Positions 37,390 to 49,913 of a stretch of 64,000 nucleotides of DNA are shown here, piece after piece. Positions within the stretch are counted from its first letter, which is position 1, and each line of letters begins with the position of its first letter. Position numbers and translations under genes: made by a program. The notes under the pieces are model-generated. The model was given only the letters and a program-made list of their open reading frames with translations. It did no database searches and was not told where the DNA came from. Origin of the DNA: Batrachochytrium dendrobatidis JAM81 (taxonomy: Eukaryota; Chytridiomycota; Chytridiomycetes; Rhizophydiales). Location of the stretch: contig NW_006281101.1 of the NCBI RefSeq assembly GCF_000203795.2, positions 1,575,279 through 1,639,278 of the forward strand, in the 5' to 3' direction.

Positions 37390-38370
37390 TTACTGGTTCA
37401 AGTTGGGCACATTGGGAAAGAATTCAGCAGGTAAAAAATGCTCAGCGGCTTTAAGAAACCAAGCCTCGTTTTTTAACCGATGAATCAAGATGGTATTCGC
37501 AGTATATGGATGTGCCCACCCTCTAGCATGCGCCGGATCGTCATAGAAAGCTTTTGTCTCGTCTCCAATGTAATGTTTCAATTGGTTCGAGTGCCGCAAC
37601 CACGATGCCAATAACGAGTCTTCTTGGCCAATACGATGTTGGCTCGGATATGCATCTGTCGCGATCCATTGCACCAAATCAAACGATAAGCCGTATCCCA
37701 TGCCAGCCATGAACCCAGTGCCAGAAACATGTCGTCCAAAGTATGTTCCAGTTTGTGGCATGGTGCTGACCCATTTAGCCAAGTTATCCAGCCCAATCCA
37801 ACAATCGTCATCTGCCTTCATAACAAACCCATATTGTTCAGGTGGATACACACTCCCAACATGCTTAAAAAAAGCAAACGTTTTTCCATCATCCATATTT
37901 TCCTTACAGTCAACCACCATGATATCACCATAGCGAATGGATTCAAGCCGAATGAGAGCTTCATAGGATGAATCTTTTGGTCTTCCGAATACAAACACAA
38001 GATCTACATTTGCAGGTTTGAGTCGAGCATAAGTATCTCGAATCAATGTTCGACGCTGAAGCTTTTCCACCGATGTAAGAATACCCACTAAAATGAGTTT
38101 AGAGTTTGATGTAGCAGCAGTGTCAGAAGACAATAAAGCGGTATGTGCATCTGTTGTAATTTGAAAATTTAATGTCTGAGGCGGAGTCTGGGTTAAGGTG
38201 GAGTTTGACTGAAAGAGAGTAGGCATGATACTATAGTGCATGGATACCATGATAATGAGATATCCTGCAACAACCAGAGCAGCACATCGCGATAGTCGTT
38301 TGATGCATCCTTTTTTAGTTTTTGTGGCAAATGTCATAGGAGAAAGGTCTTGAAATGGGGAAATGTGCAA
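37390..38370 (-). CDS. Type II membrane GT31-like glycosyltransferase
   Basis: A single exon of 326 codons. A short basic cytosolic tail precedes a membrane anchor (about residues 30-50, CAALVVAGYLIIMVSM) and a Ser/Thr-rich stem. The catalytic domain has RRTLIRDTYA, VFVFGRPKD, GDIMVVDCKENMDDGK, VMKADDDCWIGL (DxD metal site), GTGFMAGMGYGLSFDLVQWI and IGQEDSLLASWL. This order matches beta-1,3-galactosyltransferase-type GT31 enzymes of the Golgi. The acceptor cannot be predicted. In-frame ATGs at 38370 and 38337 are both possible. It is intronless, which is unusual here. Confidence 0.8.
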   Translation of the reverse strand: MHISPFQDLSPMTFATKTKKGCIKRLSRCAALVVAGYLIIMVSMHYSIMPTLFQSNSTLTQTPPQTLNFQITTDAHTALLSSDTAATSNSKLILVGILTSVEKLQRRTLIRDTYARLKPANVDLVFVFGRPKDSSYEALIRLESIRYGDIMVVDCKENMDDGKTFAFFKHVGSVYPPEQYGFVMKADDDCWIGLDNLAKWVSTMPQTGTYFGRHVSGTGFMAGMGYGLSFDLVQWIATDAYPSQHRIGQEDSLLASWLRHSNQLKHYIGDETKAFYDDPAHARGWAHPYTANTILIHRLKNEAWFLKAAEHFLPAEFFPNVPNLNQ

Positions 38371-38648
38371 GTTGCCAAATTACCGTGAATTTCATTGAGA
38401 ATAACATGAACAGACCCATTGACCAGATAATTAAAAGAATGAACCCGTCTGCTTGGTCATACACCCACGAGGCATGAGCTGGTAATCCACATAAATACAG
38501 GACTTGGATTTATTCCTTGTATTTTATTTCATACATGTTACTCGGCAAAACCGACGATATTCCACCACAATTTGCAGTCGAATTGTTTGATGGTCCATTG
38601 AACCATGTACATCTAATATGGTTGTTAGCTGCTTTAACGTAGCACGAA

Positions 38649-39405
38649 TCAAGGGATTGCAGATTTCAATATAGATCGAATAGTCAGTGACACTCGTCGT
38701 CCACGATCCACACATTCGTTACCAGCAAACAGCATATCTTCTTTTGGAATAGCATGGGTATAATGAGTTCTAGCATCGCCTGTTAATATCAAAAGCGATC
38801 GACGAGGCAGTTCAAGATGCACTTTTTCACCAGTCATCTTGTTTCCAAAAGACATGACACAGGAACTCCATAACGACAATGAAGTGACCACATCACCAAA
38901 GGTGTCTTGACTGTCCACATGCGGCATGATTCTAAAAGACAATCAGCAGGTTTGAAGATCAGTCTTGAAACAATAGGAATACAAGTCCTGTATAGCGAAT
39001 AAAGTTTTACCCTTGGCCAGGTTGATACTCGTTCACCAGCACATGGTTTGGAGGATCGTTTGGAAATACGTTGAATTCAGGTAACAGCATTCGATCGATT
39101 ACAAATGAACTGAATGCTGGCAAAGAACCAAGACATTCTGTAATAGTACGAGTGCGAAATGAAAATAAAAATCCATACTGTTGAGTATGACGTTTAAGTT
39201 CTGGATTAGGTGGAATGCCATATCCACTCCATGGATGTGCATCAATGGATGCGATTAGGTCCAGCTCTTCTTGTTGGGTGATAAAGTCTGGAATAAGACG
39301 CAGTCCAGAAATAACAGGTTCAAAAGGATGTTTATGTAGAGATGGCAGATTTGCATGGTTTCTGGTTGGGTCATCAGCAGCATCCAATCCAACACTTGAA
39401 TCCAT
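38649..39405 (-). CDS. AlkB-family Fe(II)/2-oxoglutarate dioxygenase (ALKBH8-like)
   Basis: Two exons (about 39012-39405 and 38649-38934). GLRLIPDFITQQEELDLI opens the domain. After it come KRHTQQYGFLFSF, NHVLVNEYQPGQGIMPHVD (iron ligands His and Asp), SLSLWSSCVMSF, LPRRSLLILTGDARTHYTHAI (distal His) and RGRRVSLTIRSI (2-oxoglutarate-binding Arg pair). The NEYQPGQGI and LPRRSLLILTG forms are closest to the AlkB domain of ALKBH8. No RRM or methyltransferase domain is fused, so a tRNA wobble-uridine role is only a possibility. It is divergent from NEDD8, with 130 bases between the starts. Confidence 0.8.
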
Positions 39406-39535
39406 CGTTTGGCTAATGATGAATTATCAAATCACCAAACTGTTTTCATCTGATCGCATACGCTCTCATACTCATTGAATGGAATGGATTTGAAGCCAAT
39501 TCACTCCCAAAACAAAACATCCAACAAAGCCTGCC

Positions 39536-40334
39536 ATGTTGATCAAGGTCAAAGTGAGTATCGCCTGTTTATGATACATGACACCAATGTTTTTTGGTAG
39601 TCTTTAAAATACTGCTGTTTGCTTCCAATTCACAACAAGTTTGGCTCATTGATTCGTTTTGACTTGGAATCCTTTCACTATATTTTATCAACATCTCGCC
39701 GCCTCGATCTGATGTGTATCTGCTCCATCTTTGTCATGGCCAACCGGTGTTATGTAACCAATGCTTTCACGGCCGGGATGGTTTTTGACTGCGCATCTTT
39801 ATACTCGCATTGAATGCTGATTCGAATCTGGTCCAAACACATCGGAGCAGACACTTACTGGAAAAGAGGTGAGTTGGACTGTCATGGACTAGCTTAGCTA
39901 GAAGTTTTGCAGTCGATAATACAGCTGACACTTGCACTAATTTTTAGATCGAGATTGATATTGAGCCCACTGACAAGGTAGATCTCGGCTTTATATGGTT
40001 TGAACAATTCAGTATGGCAATCTAACTTGCTTTTAAATAGGTTGCTCGTATCAAGGAGCGAGTTGAGGAAAAGGAAGGTATTCCACCACCACAGCAACGG
40101 TATGATAGCAAATACTTGAATGTGTTGTAGTTTGTTGTTAAACTAACTTGTTGTAATCCATCTAGTCTCATTTTCGGTGGCAAGCAAATGTAAGCTAAAA
40201 TCCAATTGTAGTAGATCTACCCACACTTTTCTAACCAATTGATATTTAGGGTTGACGATAAGACGGCCCAAGATTACAGTATCGAGGGAGGCAGCGTACT
40301 CCATCTTGTTCTCGCACTTCGTGGAGGACTCTAG
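39536..40334 (+). CDS. RUB1: NEDD8 / Rub1 ubiquitin-like modifier
   Basis: Six tiny exons: 39536-39553, 39851-39868, 39948-39977, 40041-40099, 40166-40189 and 40250-40334. Spliced, they give a 77-residue protein beginning MLIKVKTLTGKEIEIDIEP and ending VLALRGGL. The [20 protein letters not shown] segment and Ala before Leu-Arg-Gly-Gly (ALRGG, where ubiquitin has LRLRGG) mark NEDD8 rather than ubiquitin. Only one residue follows Gly-76, so processing removes a single leucine. NEDD8 is attached to cullins. None of the small exons would stand out alone; the call rests on the exact frame at every junction. Confidence 0.95.
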
Positions 40335-40507
40335 GCTCATGATACATTATGCCATCTCAATAATAAACCTGCCCAAAACTATGTTTGCCTCTAACCCCTT
40401 TGTCATTGCAAGTTTGTAAAGTAATCAACCACCAATTTGACCAAACAATAATAAAAACAGTAATATCTGTGAATCAAAGTTTTAGTTCAGGTACCACATA
40501 AGAACAT

Positions 40508-41552
40508 TTACGAACGGGGCTTCTCCTATAGTAATAAACCATCGCGCAGGTGTGAGTTGCAAGTCCAATTAAAAAAACACCTAATAAAGATATACCTTCT
40601 TTTCCTTCCAGAGGGCAAGCAATGCAACACCAGAAACCTTGACAACCTTGAAACGGACACCGGGAAGATCACCAACGGCCTTACCCTTACGACCGAAACC
40701 GGCAATAAGAACTTCGTCGTTTTCCTCAATGAAGTTGAGACAACCATCGTTGGGAACAAAGGCAGTCACTTTTTTGGCGTTCTTGATGAGCTGGGCACGG
40801 ATACATTTACGAATAGCAGAATTAGGCTGCTTAGATTCGACACCACTAGACAAGTATTAAAGCAAGATTAAAACCTCGACAGTTTAAAAACAAAAACTCG
40901 GATAAAACAGATTCAAACCTAGTGCTTACATCTTCTCAAGTACAATTCCCTTACAATGGGAAGCACCACCGAATGGAGATGACTTGTATACGGTACCAAG
41001 GGCAGCCTTGTTGTAGGCCTTGTCGTTCCATCGCTGAGAACGGCGATGAGTTCTGAGCTTACGCGCTGCTTGGAGACCCCTAGGTTTGCACCTATAGTTA
41101 TAGATCATGGTGAGTATCGGTTGATAGTATTCAAAGCAGTAGACATTGGCGGATCCAAAGACTGCAATGATCAATACATCTTCAATAGGCTTGAATAGAA
41201 TATGCAACCAGTACAGCCGATTCCCAACTTTTCAACATCATCCTTGAAAGCTAATGCAACTATTCTCTACAGTTGTAAACATGGAAGCTAGGATTGCCAC
41301 ACATTCAATTTGATCACAAATAGAAAGTACTAGCACATGTAGATCAAGCCAAGTTGATTTGAAGGTGGCATGAATAGCAGTTTGATCCATCCATCCAAAC
41401 CATGCATTGAACCATCCTTGAATGGATCCATCTTGAATAGTGGATGGGTGGTGCATTTGTGTTTCTGCTGTTTCTCCCGAGTATGCATATACGACTCAAG
41501 CCTTAATAAAGCAATAGCATGCATTCAATCGAAAAATCACGTACTTGCCCAT
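40508..41552 (-). CDS. RPS23: 40S ribosomal protein S23 (uS12)
   Basis: Four exons: 41545-41552 (eight bases, MGK), 40930-41091, 40596-40845 and 40508-40525 (EKPRS). Joined they give [72 protein letters not shown] and [19 protein letters not shown]. This matches uS12, which sits at the decoding centre. KQPNSAIRK contains the conserved Pro/Asn (Pro-62 in human) that is hydroxylated in many eukaryotes. The first intron is 453 bases, long for this window, and directly follows the eight-base exon. Confidence 0.96.
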
Positions 41553-41757
41553 CCTGCTTGATTTGTAAGTAAATGAGGCAAATGCCAGTACAGCCGCAAA
41601 GTCATTAAACCGACTTGCTTTTTAAACACGTGATCCAAAATCCTAGTCACGCGAATTCAATTCAAACTTTCAGATCAATAAACCAGCTGCACATTTCAAA
41701 AAGCTTGTTGAATATTAGATTCATTTTTTTCGAAAAATCGTTGATCATACTTGTTTC

Positions 41758-43562
41758 TTATTTAGAAGAATCATCCTTGGGTTCCTTTTTGTCGCCTTTT
41801 AGTGCAGATTGAATACGGGGATCGTTAGGATCAACACCAGGTAGAGATTGCAGCATTGAGCTCATAAAGTTGGAATCCATCGCACCACCATCATCACCCA
41901 TTGACATGGCTATCGCACGCGCCATGGCCTCATCTTCATCCACCATTTCTACATCTTCGTCGTTCTATATACATTCAAATTGGCATCAATACACATTTAC
42001 AATCCATGATACTACAGTGCAAATCTTACATGAGCCTCGGTGCCTTGAACAGACATGGCAAGTGCTTGTGCTAGCATATCGTCTTCAAGAGTCCCGCCAC
42101 TTGCAGAAGGTGGTGCATTGACTTTCTTTGACGGAGATTCGCTTGCAGGAACAGTCTTCTCCTGACGTGCACGCTCTTCCTCCATCGAAATTCTAAGAGC
42201 CTAAATCGAGTACATCAGAACCATATTGATCAATTCAAGTGCAAAACAAAAGTTGGACACGGTTTTCAAACGAGTCTACCGACTTACAAGAGCAAGTTCT
42301 GGATCAAGACTAGGATCGACACCAAACTCAAATCCGGTACCACTAGAAAACCCTGGTGGAGGACCATCTTCTCCAGAAATAATGGGGGATGAGAGCAAGA
42401 TATCACTGAGAATATGAGGTCCGGGTGGGATAGTAACCAAGTGACTAGCCATTTCCAATTCAAACACATCAAGAGTCAGTAAACAGATATCAGACAAACA
42501 TGTTTAAAGCACGATCATGCCTATTATCACTGTTGTTTGCAGCACCAATAAAGGCTTCGAGTTTGGTTTGGTTTTCCGCATCTTCGCCAAAACTAACTAC
42601 ATCAATGGCAATGTTGTTTTTTTTAAGTTTCTTGCCCAGTGTCACAAGTGATGCCTCATCCTCGTTAATCGGGCTGCCAACAAAAACGATAATCCTCTGA
42701 TGGTGATGGCTATGTTCACGGTGCTTCAAAATAAGCTGTAGTTTAAATCAAGGTATCGGTTGAAAATAGTTTCAGAATCAAGATGAACGAATCATTGGAT
42801 TGATAATCGGCATTATGGTTCAACATCAAAACAAGTTAGCCACAAGATATGCCCATTGCAATTATATATTAATGCCAGACTCGATCCAAAATGTATTGAA
42901 TAAAGCATTATCAATCCATTTATATCCATGCAGATATCAAATTATACAAGTCAGTAAACCAAGATACTTGGCATACCTGAGCAATCTGAACACCAATATT
43001 GACTTTGACTCCACCAGAAAGTTGAACATTGTGAAGAGCAGTCAAGACCTTTCCAATATCTTTTGTTAGAGTTACTAGAACGTTTGGGCTGTAGCATAAA
43101 ATATATTTGCAAGACGGATTAAATGCGACGGACAGATTGACAGCGAGTCAGGTTTAAAAAAGATCCATATGCAAAGTTTTGGTATTCAACAGGTGAACAT
43201 GCAGTTAATAGCAGTTATGAGAGCGGACAGTTGAACTGATGCAAGAGCATGAGTTTGCAAAACATACTTCTTTCCAGCCATAGTCATCAAGCCAACACTG
43301 TTTTCAGGATTTGTCTGAGTTTTTGCATTGAAGAGCAGAATGGCAGCATCTTGTTGGGCTTCAATACGAGTTGGTGTATAGTCACCATTGCGCATCCACT
43401 CTGAGTTGTCGATACTTGTATCAATACATCAAGCGTTAGTCAAACAAGATAATCTCAGTACTACAAAAGAATAGAAATATTCAGATAACAAAGATGGTTC
43501 CATTCTATGAGATCCACCCCTGGCTCTATAGCTTACACCAAGACAGTTGCTTCCAAGACCAT
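41758..43562 (-). CDS. RPN10: 26S proteasome ubiquitin receptor RPN10 (PSMD4)
   Basis: Exon 1 gives MVLEATVLV and joins to [20 protein letters not shown], the start of the VWA domain. This continues with [19 protein letters not shown], a segment near 43110-42970, and [14 protein letters not shown] with [18 protein letters not shown]. The C-terminal half contains three ubiquitin-interacting motif candidates: [21 protein letters not shown] and [12 protein letters not shown]. Rpn10 docks polyubiquitinated substrates on the proteasome. Three UIMs exceed the single one in yeast and the two in human. The C-terminus ends in a Lys/Asp/Ser-rich tail. It is divergent from the SARNP gene. Confidence 0.94.
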
Positions 43563-43853
43563 TTTGTGCGCGGGTTAGGAAAGAAACGCGCAATCCAGTT
43601 GCAAACCAATAATCAGGTCATGAAATGGATTGAATCTCGCACATTGCTAGTGTTGAATGGAATCGATTTATTAATAATTGAATCTGTTCAACTCATGCAT
43701 TCAACTAAACAGCAATTGATAATAAACTCGTTTCTAAAGAGTAATGAGTTCTAGTTATTGGTCATTGCAGTAGAGCCACGTGATGCAAGTGGTTTCTGGA
43801 TCTTGAGTTGCAAACTTGCTATTGAACTCAACAACTACGTGCGTATCCAAGTC

Positions 43854-45208
43854 ATGGTACTTACTGTCGCTGATGCAAAGAAGCTCAAGGTTGCTGACTT
43901 GAAAACTGGTAAGGAAAATACATACTTCTGATTGCTGTCTATAATACACTTTGTTAAAGGCAAAATCGCTAGTGCTGTTTTACAGTATATCTGCTATTTC
44001 CATTGAGTATTATGCCGTATATTCCTCAGATATTAGACATCTTGATGATATAATATTTATTCTTTTTGGAATGTTTTAATTGTTCAATGTGATGGTGTTT
44101 TGGACATTATAATAGAGTTGCAGCAGTTGGGCATGTCCACCACAGGGAAAAAAGAGGACTTGCTTGCTCGTTTGATTCACCATCTGGAAAGCAATACAAA
44201 TACTCCAGCTTCAAACCCTACTGTTAGTCCTTCTGCCCCTAATGGCGCTGTTCCAGCAAATGTACATACTCTACCAAACAATCTCACTGGTACATCTAGA
44301 TCTGCTGGTGTTCATCCTCAAACAGTGCATACAGTAGATACAACTACTGTCCCAAAATCAGGTATTGCCATTTTAAATCATTAATGTCTACTGTATATAA
44401 TATCTGGCTATTTAAATATGACGGCTTGTCTAGCCAAACAGATTGGATTTACTTTGACAAATGCCATGTCTATTATAAGCTAAATGAATTGGCTATAATC
44501 CATCGCCCCAATATTAACTTGTCTGTTCAATACTCACTGCCTGTATCTGACAGCATCAATCAAGTCGCCAAATAAGGACTCTCACAATGTTAACATTGCT
44601 GTCACTGCAAGCATGACTGATGAAGAGCGCAAGAGGTTGCGTGAAGAAAAGTTTGGCAAGACAGCTCCTCATGTATCCACCAACCATCGTGTCAAAGACA
44701 CTACTGTTTCTGAAACAGTTGCTCCAAAAACTACTACAGTACCTGCCAAAGCTCATGTGAAATTGGATCCTTATGTATGTGTAGATTATTTACGAGCATT
44801 TGTCGAGTGTTGGACTAAACTTTGAAGTGCATTAGGTGGACGCGGCTACTTTGGCTCGTAGACAAAGTCGATTTGGAAGTGTTTCTGCCCCAAGTGATAC
44901 GCATGTTTCAGCACCAGTTTCCCCTTCAAAGGAATCAGTTTCTACTACCCCACATGTAGTCCATCCTACAGGTAAATGCACGAATTTCGGATATCCACTT
45001 GTTTGATCGCAGTCTCATTTTTTAATTTCCATTTCCAGGAGCTCTGTCTGAAGAAGAAATTAAAAAGCAAAAAAGGATACAACGATTTAATGAGGAGCAA
45101 CAGGTGCATTTTTAGATTGGTTTGCATTAATGTCCTGATTTTAGTTTTGGGCTGACTTGATTTTAATTCTGTCCATAGGCTTCAACAAAGCGTGGTAAGG
45201 TGATGTAA
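43854..45208 (+). CDS. SAP-domain RNA-export protein (SARNP / CIP29 / Tho1 type)
   Basis: Seven exons, including 43854-43908, 44116-44361, 44554-44774, 44836-44971, 45039-45103 and 45179-45208. The SAP domain spans exons 1-2: KLKVADLKTELQQLGMSTTG and then KKEDLLARLIHH. A Thr/Pro/Ser-rich disordered middle follows. Downstream are the short basic-Phe motifs LARRQSRFG and QKRIQRFNEEQ, and an earlier RLREEKFGK, spaced along the tail. This architecture matches Tho1/SARNP, where the tail motifs bind the DEAD-box helicase Sub2/UAP56 in mRNA export. The donor after exon 1 leaves one base, and the correct acceptor is at 44115. Confidence 0.85.
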
Positions 45209-45508
45209 CGTATATTGTTGATGAGCAATAAAGATGGGTGGTTAAAAAGGGACATTTTACTTTTATATGAATTACAACCTTTTGATATGGTTTTTTCTGG
45301 TGATCCAGGAAAAACAAATACATAATGGGCTTACAGATGAAAGGGCATTCCAAAGTAGGCAATACATGTTGTTATCTAAAAAAATAGACTTGAGACCAGA
45401 TGCATGGGTGGTCAATTTGAAACGAAATATTAAACATGAGTCTTTTGGGCATGTTTTTATCAATTCAAACTTTACAACCAAATCAAAAAACATACACCAA
45501 ACAAAAGT

Positions 45509-48500
45509 ATGTCGACATCTGCAGAGGCACGACTGTCTATGCCAAATATAACTCAGTCACCATCTCATAGTCACAATCTAGACAATAAGCATATGCTGGA
45601 TTCAACTTATCCACCATTGGTGTTTTCAGCTCCTAAACACAAGGATTCAAATACGCGCTTGACATCTATTGACCCAGTACGAATAGCAGCCATCATGCCT
45701 TCTCTTAAGCAGACTACAGACTCTAGCAGTCAAAATATTGATTTTAATAAGATCTTCAAGCTATTCACTGGAAAACATACTTCAAAACTTTACGAGCGAC
45801 ATGTAGCTGTTGTTGAAAAACTTGTCAAAATCTACCATGACGGAATCGTGAGTATTGCTTCGCCTAGTTAAATTGTTGAAATTATCAATATAATTTTGTA
45901 GAAAGTATACTGATACAGGTTGCATTTATATTTGATGTATTGCATTGCAAACACCATATACTGGGTTGAATAAAATTAGACTAGCAAAGACCTTGTTTCT
46001 GTCGCAAATGTTCTCGTACTTGCTTCAGAAAAAATAAAATTAGGCGGAACTGAGCTCATTCAACCACTGTACAGGCTAATACACGCAATAATGTAACTTT
46101 TAGTATATTGTCAACATTATCCTGTCTATCCTTGTAGGCTTTGACATATTACTGACTTTAAATGCAATCTGTATTTACATTTAGAACCATCAACATATCA
46201 TTAAAAGAAATGAATGAATCGTCGAAAGTATGCGAATCAATTACATATATGATCAACTCTCTATCCAGCATTTTGGCACTGGATGACACAAACCTTGAAC
46301 ACATTACCACCGAAGCCGTGTTTGCTTATTCTGGTGGACGAATCATTAACCCAGATGATGTAAATACTCACAGAATAGTGTTTTCGTTAAAAAAGAACGA
46401 TCCATTATTTAAACCAAAGAGTTCTGGCAAGCATGACGAAAATGAAATTGACAAGCGTGCACAGCTAATGCTTGAATGTGCTAGCAAAAGGTAACCCAAT
46501 TAACATTGTCAACGTTTTGTCAGATCTTGAAAACAAAATGATAGCAAACCTGTTTTATTCATTTTACAGTAACATTCTTTTTGTACTTTTAGCAATGCTG
46601 TTGATGAAATTTCAAAATTGCTTTTAAACAGTCCGACTGTATCCAAACGTGTTGGTTTATTAAAGTGTCTAATATGTTTATCAAAAAGCGAAACATGTGT
46701 TATCCAACTGGTTGATGCAGGATCTATACAGACTTTATGCAATATAATCGAGGAAAATCAAACGCCAGTAACGTTTTACGCAATTGAAATTTTATGGAAT
46801 GCCATAGCAAGCTCCTCAGCCAGTCAAGTATCGGAATTGTTGGGAACAACCGTAAGAACATGGCTTAAAAACATTTAATTGATTTAAAACAAATTTGTTT
46901 AATCTCCAAGTATTTAGGAAAACTTGGCTATTTTTAAAGAATTGTTTGATGATTTGGCATTAAACTCGCATCGTCAAGCCAACAAACAAATGCGAAATGA
47001 TCTACTCACTTTATTTACAAGTATTTTAACCAACTGTAAAGCTGCGTTGCCTGCATTTGTTGAAACAAATTTGCTTGATTCTGTTAGTTTGTTTTTGACG
47101 CACCCAGAAATCAATCACTCGCACTCTGTCTCGATACAAATTATACTGGTATGATAAACAGAGATATACAGCTGCTGATCATTCTATAAAAAATGGCAGT
47201 GATTTCAACTAGCATTTTCATATTTCAATTTTTGGTCTGTATAGACGTCAGGAAACGACGATTTTGAATTCAAGAGATTGCTGATTACACTTGCATCCAA
47301 AATGATTGACCATCTAGGAATGCTTTCTTCTTTTCTTGAGGTATAAAACTCATGTTTTTTAAACATCACAACTGAACAGTCATTTGGTTTTATTTAAAGA
47401 CGCATATTAACCAAATAGAATCAATATATTTTAAATAGAACGGCATTTTAAAGTTCATGATGGCATATCTTGTTTCGGAAAGCACTAATCCAACCATCTC
47501 CTCTTGGTCGGATTCACAACTACGTATACTACAAGGACAGGTATGATTTGGTTGAAAAAGTAGTAAATAACACTTACAAAAGTACTGAAACACGTTGTTT
47601 AGATTTTGGGACTCTTGTCTAGCATTGTTCCGCGAATATCTCGCGAGTTTCGAGCATCTGATGGATATAACCATCTTAAAAAGTTCCTTGATCATACTAT
47701 CCACCAAGGACAGTTGCCCACAGCTTCTAGAATCGATGTGGCAAGAGAGCATCACACTGTGCTAAATTCTTTGCTTGGTGTTGTTCTCCGCCTAACAGAG
47801 ATTGGACCAACAGCGAAAAAAACACTAGCTTCCCTCAATATATTCACAAACCTACTGAGTAAGTAACACGTTCATGTTTTGACACTGATACACACTTGAG
47901 TAGATTTAACAAGTCGTGTTTCAAACCTATCGTGACTGTTGGATATATAAATACAGATTTGTTAGATGAGCCAAACCAGCCCATTCAAATTTGGTGCACC
48001 TCGTTGATGATTTGCTCTTCACTTTGTCAAGGATACAAAGCCAATAAAACTGAGTTTGGCGATTGTGAAGGAGTAAAAAAAATCATTCCGTTTCTCAAGT
48101 ATGCAGTAACAGTTTAAATATGCTATCCAGATGCCTTGGTCATTAACATGTTTGATGTTTAAATCATTTAGATACCGGTCAGCCGAACACCAGATACAAG
48201 AATCGGTCATATTTTCAGTGGTGGAATGTGTTTGGGGTGTCATTTGCGGAAACTGTGCAAACGAAGAGTGTTTTTTACAAAATCAAGGTATGCCCTATTG
48301 CGTGCAGTCTAGTTTATAGAGTAAACTAGACTAGATGTGTCAAATCAAGTAGTGAACAAAGCTTTTGCACATTTTATCTAGGAATATCTCTTATGCTGGA
48401 CATTTTGGAAAATACTACTTTGAAAATGAGACGCCATATTCTTGGATGTTTGCTTGATCTGCTGGAAAATCCAAAAGTATGTATACGAGTAACAATAGTC

Positions 48501-49587
48501 TAAAATCTATAGATTATCAGACTAAACCAACCCTATTTGTAGTGCATTTATCATGTACTCAACTGGAAAATGCAACAAGATGTCAACAAAGGAATCGAGC
48601 ATTTACTTGTGGAAATCTGGAATGGCGAAGAAGCTAGACTTCAAGGTGAATCGTACTTTTAATAGACTACCAAACCTTGAAAGTATTTTACCCACCCAAT
48701 TTTTTCAAATAGTTTCACAAAATCAGTCTGGATTTATCAACAAAAACCATAACTGCCCACTACTCGATGGTAATCAGCCAAAGGTAAAACTGTATCATGA
48801 TATGCATTCAAGTTTGGATTTGAAAAAGCTGTTTAATTGAATCGAGCGCAATTAAATACAGGTTGATTTAGCGATGAATAAAATTGAGCAAGATGGCGGA
48901 AGAGCAATTCAAGAAATACAAGAGAATCTGAGAGTAAGTCGACTATATTTTAATATAAATTGGCGTGCATAGCGTGAACCATAGTCTTATCATTTTAGTT
49001 TGATGTATATTTAGGCCAAGGTCTATTCTATGTTTTTCAAACTTGGGTTTGAACGATTTCATGACTCGCTTTCAACCCAAGAGCAAATTAAACTTGCAAT
49101 GGTACGTGCTAATTGATAAAATTATAGCCGAGTTTAAAAGTAATCCAAATGTTTCGTTTTTTATGAATTTATAAATTCACATTTATTCTTGTAGATTTCA
49201 AAATATCTTGATTTCAAGATCGGAGAAGTATGGCTGGAGATTGCCGATGAGTTGAAGTTTGAAGGAATTCGACCAGTTTCTCCGGATCAAGACTGTATCA
49301 ATACAGTGCATGCAGTGATAAAGAAAAAGGCAGAGGGAGTGTATCAACGACAGAGTGAGATTCAACGCAAAGCTGACGAAGTAAGTATTCAAATGAAATT
49401 ATAATTGGAATACTTTGAAGGAGACCATATTGATGCCAACTATTTGACTATTGTATGCATTTAGATCAAAAAGAAACAAGAAACCTTGTTTTACGAGGAT
49501 ATGAGGATTCGGGAAATACTAAGAGCTCAACAAAATGCTCGTCCACAGATAGAAAGTCGTTTTCAACGGAAATCTAGCCAATATTGA
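45509..49587 (+). CDS. CFAP69: Cilia- and flagella-associated protein 69
   Basis: A gene of many short exons with phased introns. The N-terminal region FNKIFKLFTGKHTSKLYERH, then VVEKLVKIYHDG, matches CFAP69. Later segments match its armadillo-type repeats: FYAIEILWNAIASSSA, ENLAIFKELFDDLALN, QMRNDLLTLFTSILTNCKAA, DDFEFKRLLITLASK, SVVECVWGVICGNCANEECF and GISLMLDILENTTLKMRRHI. The C-terminal region YLDFKIGEVWLEIADELKFEGIRPVS with a basic coiled coil closes the gene. CFAP69 is an axonemal protein of flagella. Only flagellated organisms keep it, so it supports a zoosporic fungus. Some exon borders in 45870-46170 and 48520-48900 are uncertain. Confidence 0.85.
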
Positions 49588-49913
49588 TGGGTGATGCATT
49601 TAAGCTTGTATGAAAAATGTAGTGTGAGGCTTTGGATATCAACCATATAAACTATCAAAATGAACGAATGTTGATGAAAACTACTTGAAACATATCGAGT
49701 ATTTACAAGACTTGATAATGGGACAGATTACATGGAAAGATGACAATGCGAGTCGCATGAATCAAAGAGTTGAGAAAAAATACAGGATGTGTGCTGATTG
49801 GTCAAGCTTATTTTCCAGCGAGATTACACAGTGGAAGTCGCCAGGCCAAGTTTTATACTATTTCATTCCTTGGATTGGTTCAACGGTTCAATTTTCCCAA
49901 GATACCGACCATT

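Noticed and set aside
39619..39813. Separate small gene inside the first NEDD8 intron
   Set aside because: The open frame has no family match and is fully contained in an intron needed for the NEDD8 model.
41092..41544. A box C/D or H/ACA snoRNA in the long first intron of RPS23
   Set aside because: Ribosomal-protein introns often host snoRNAs, but I could not find a paired C/D box or a convincing hairpin-ACA pattern by eye.
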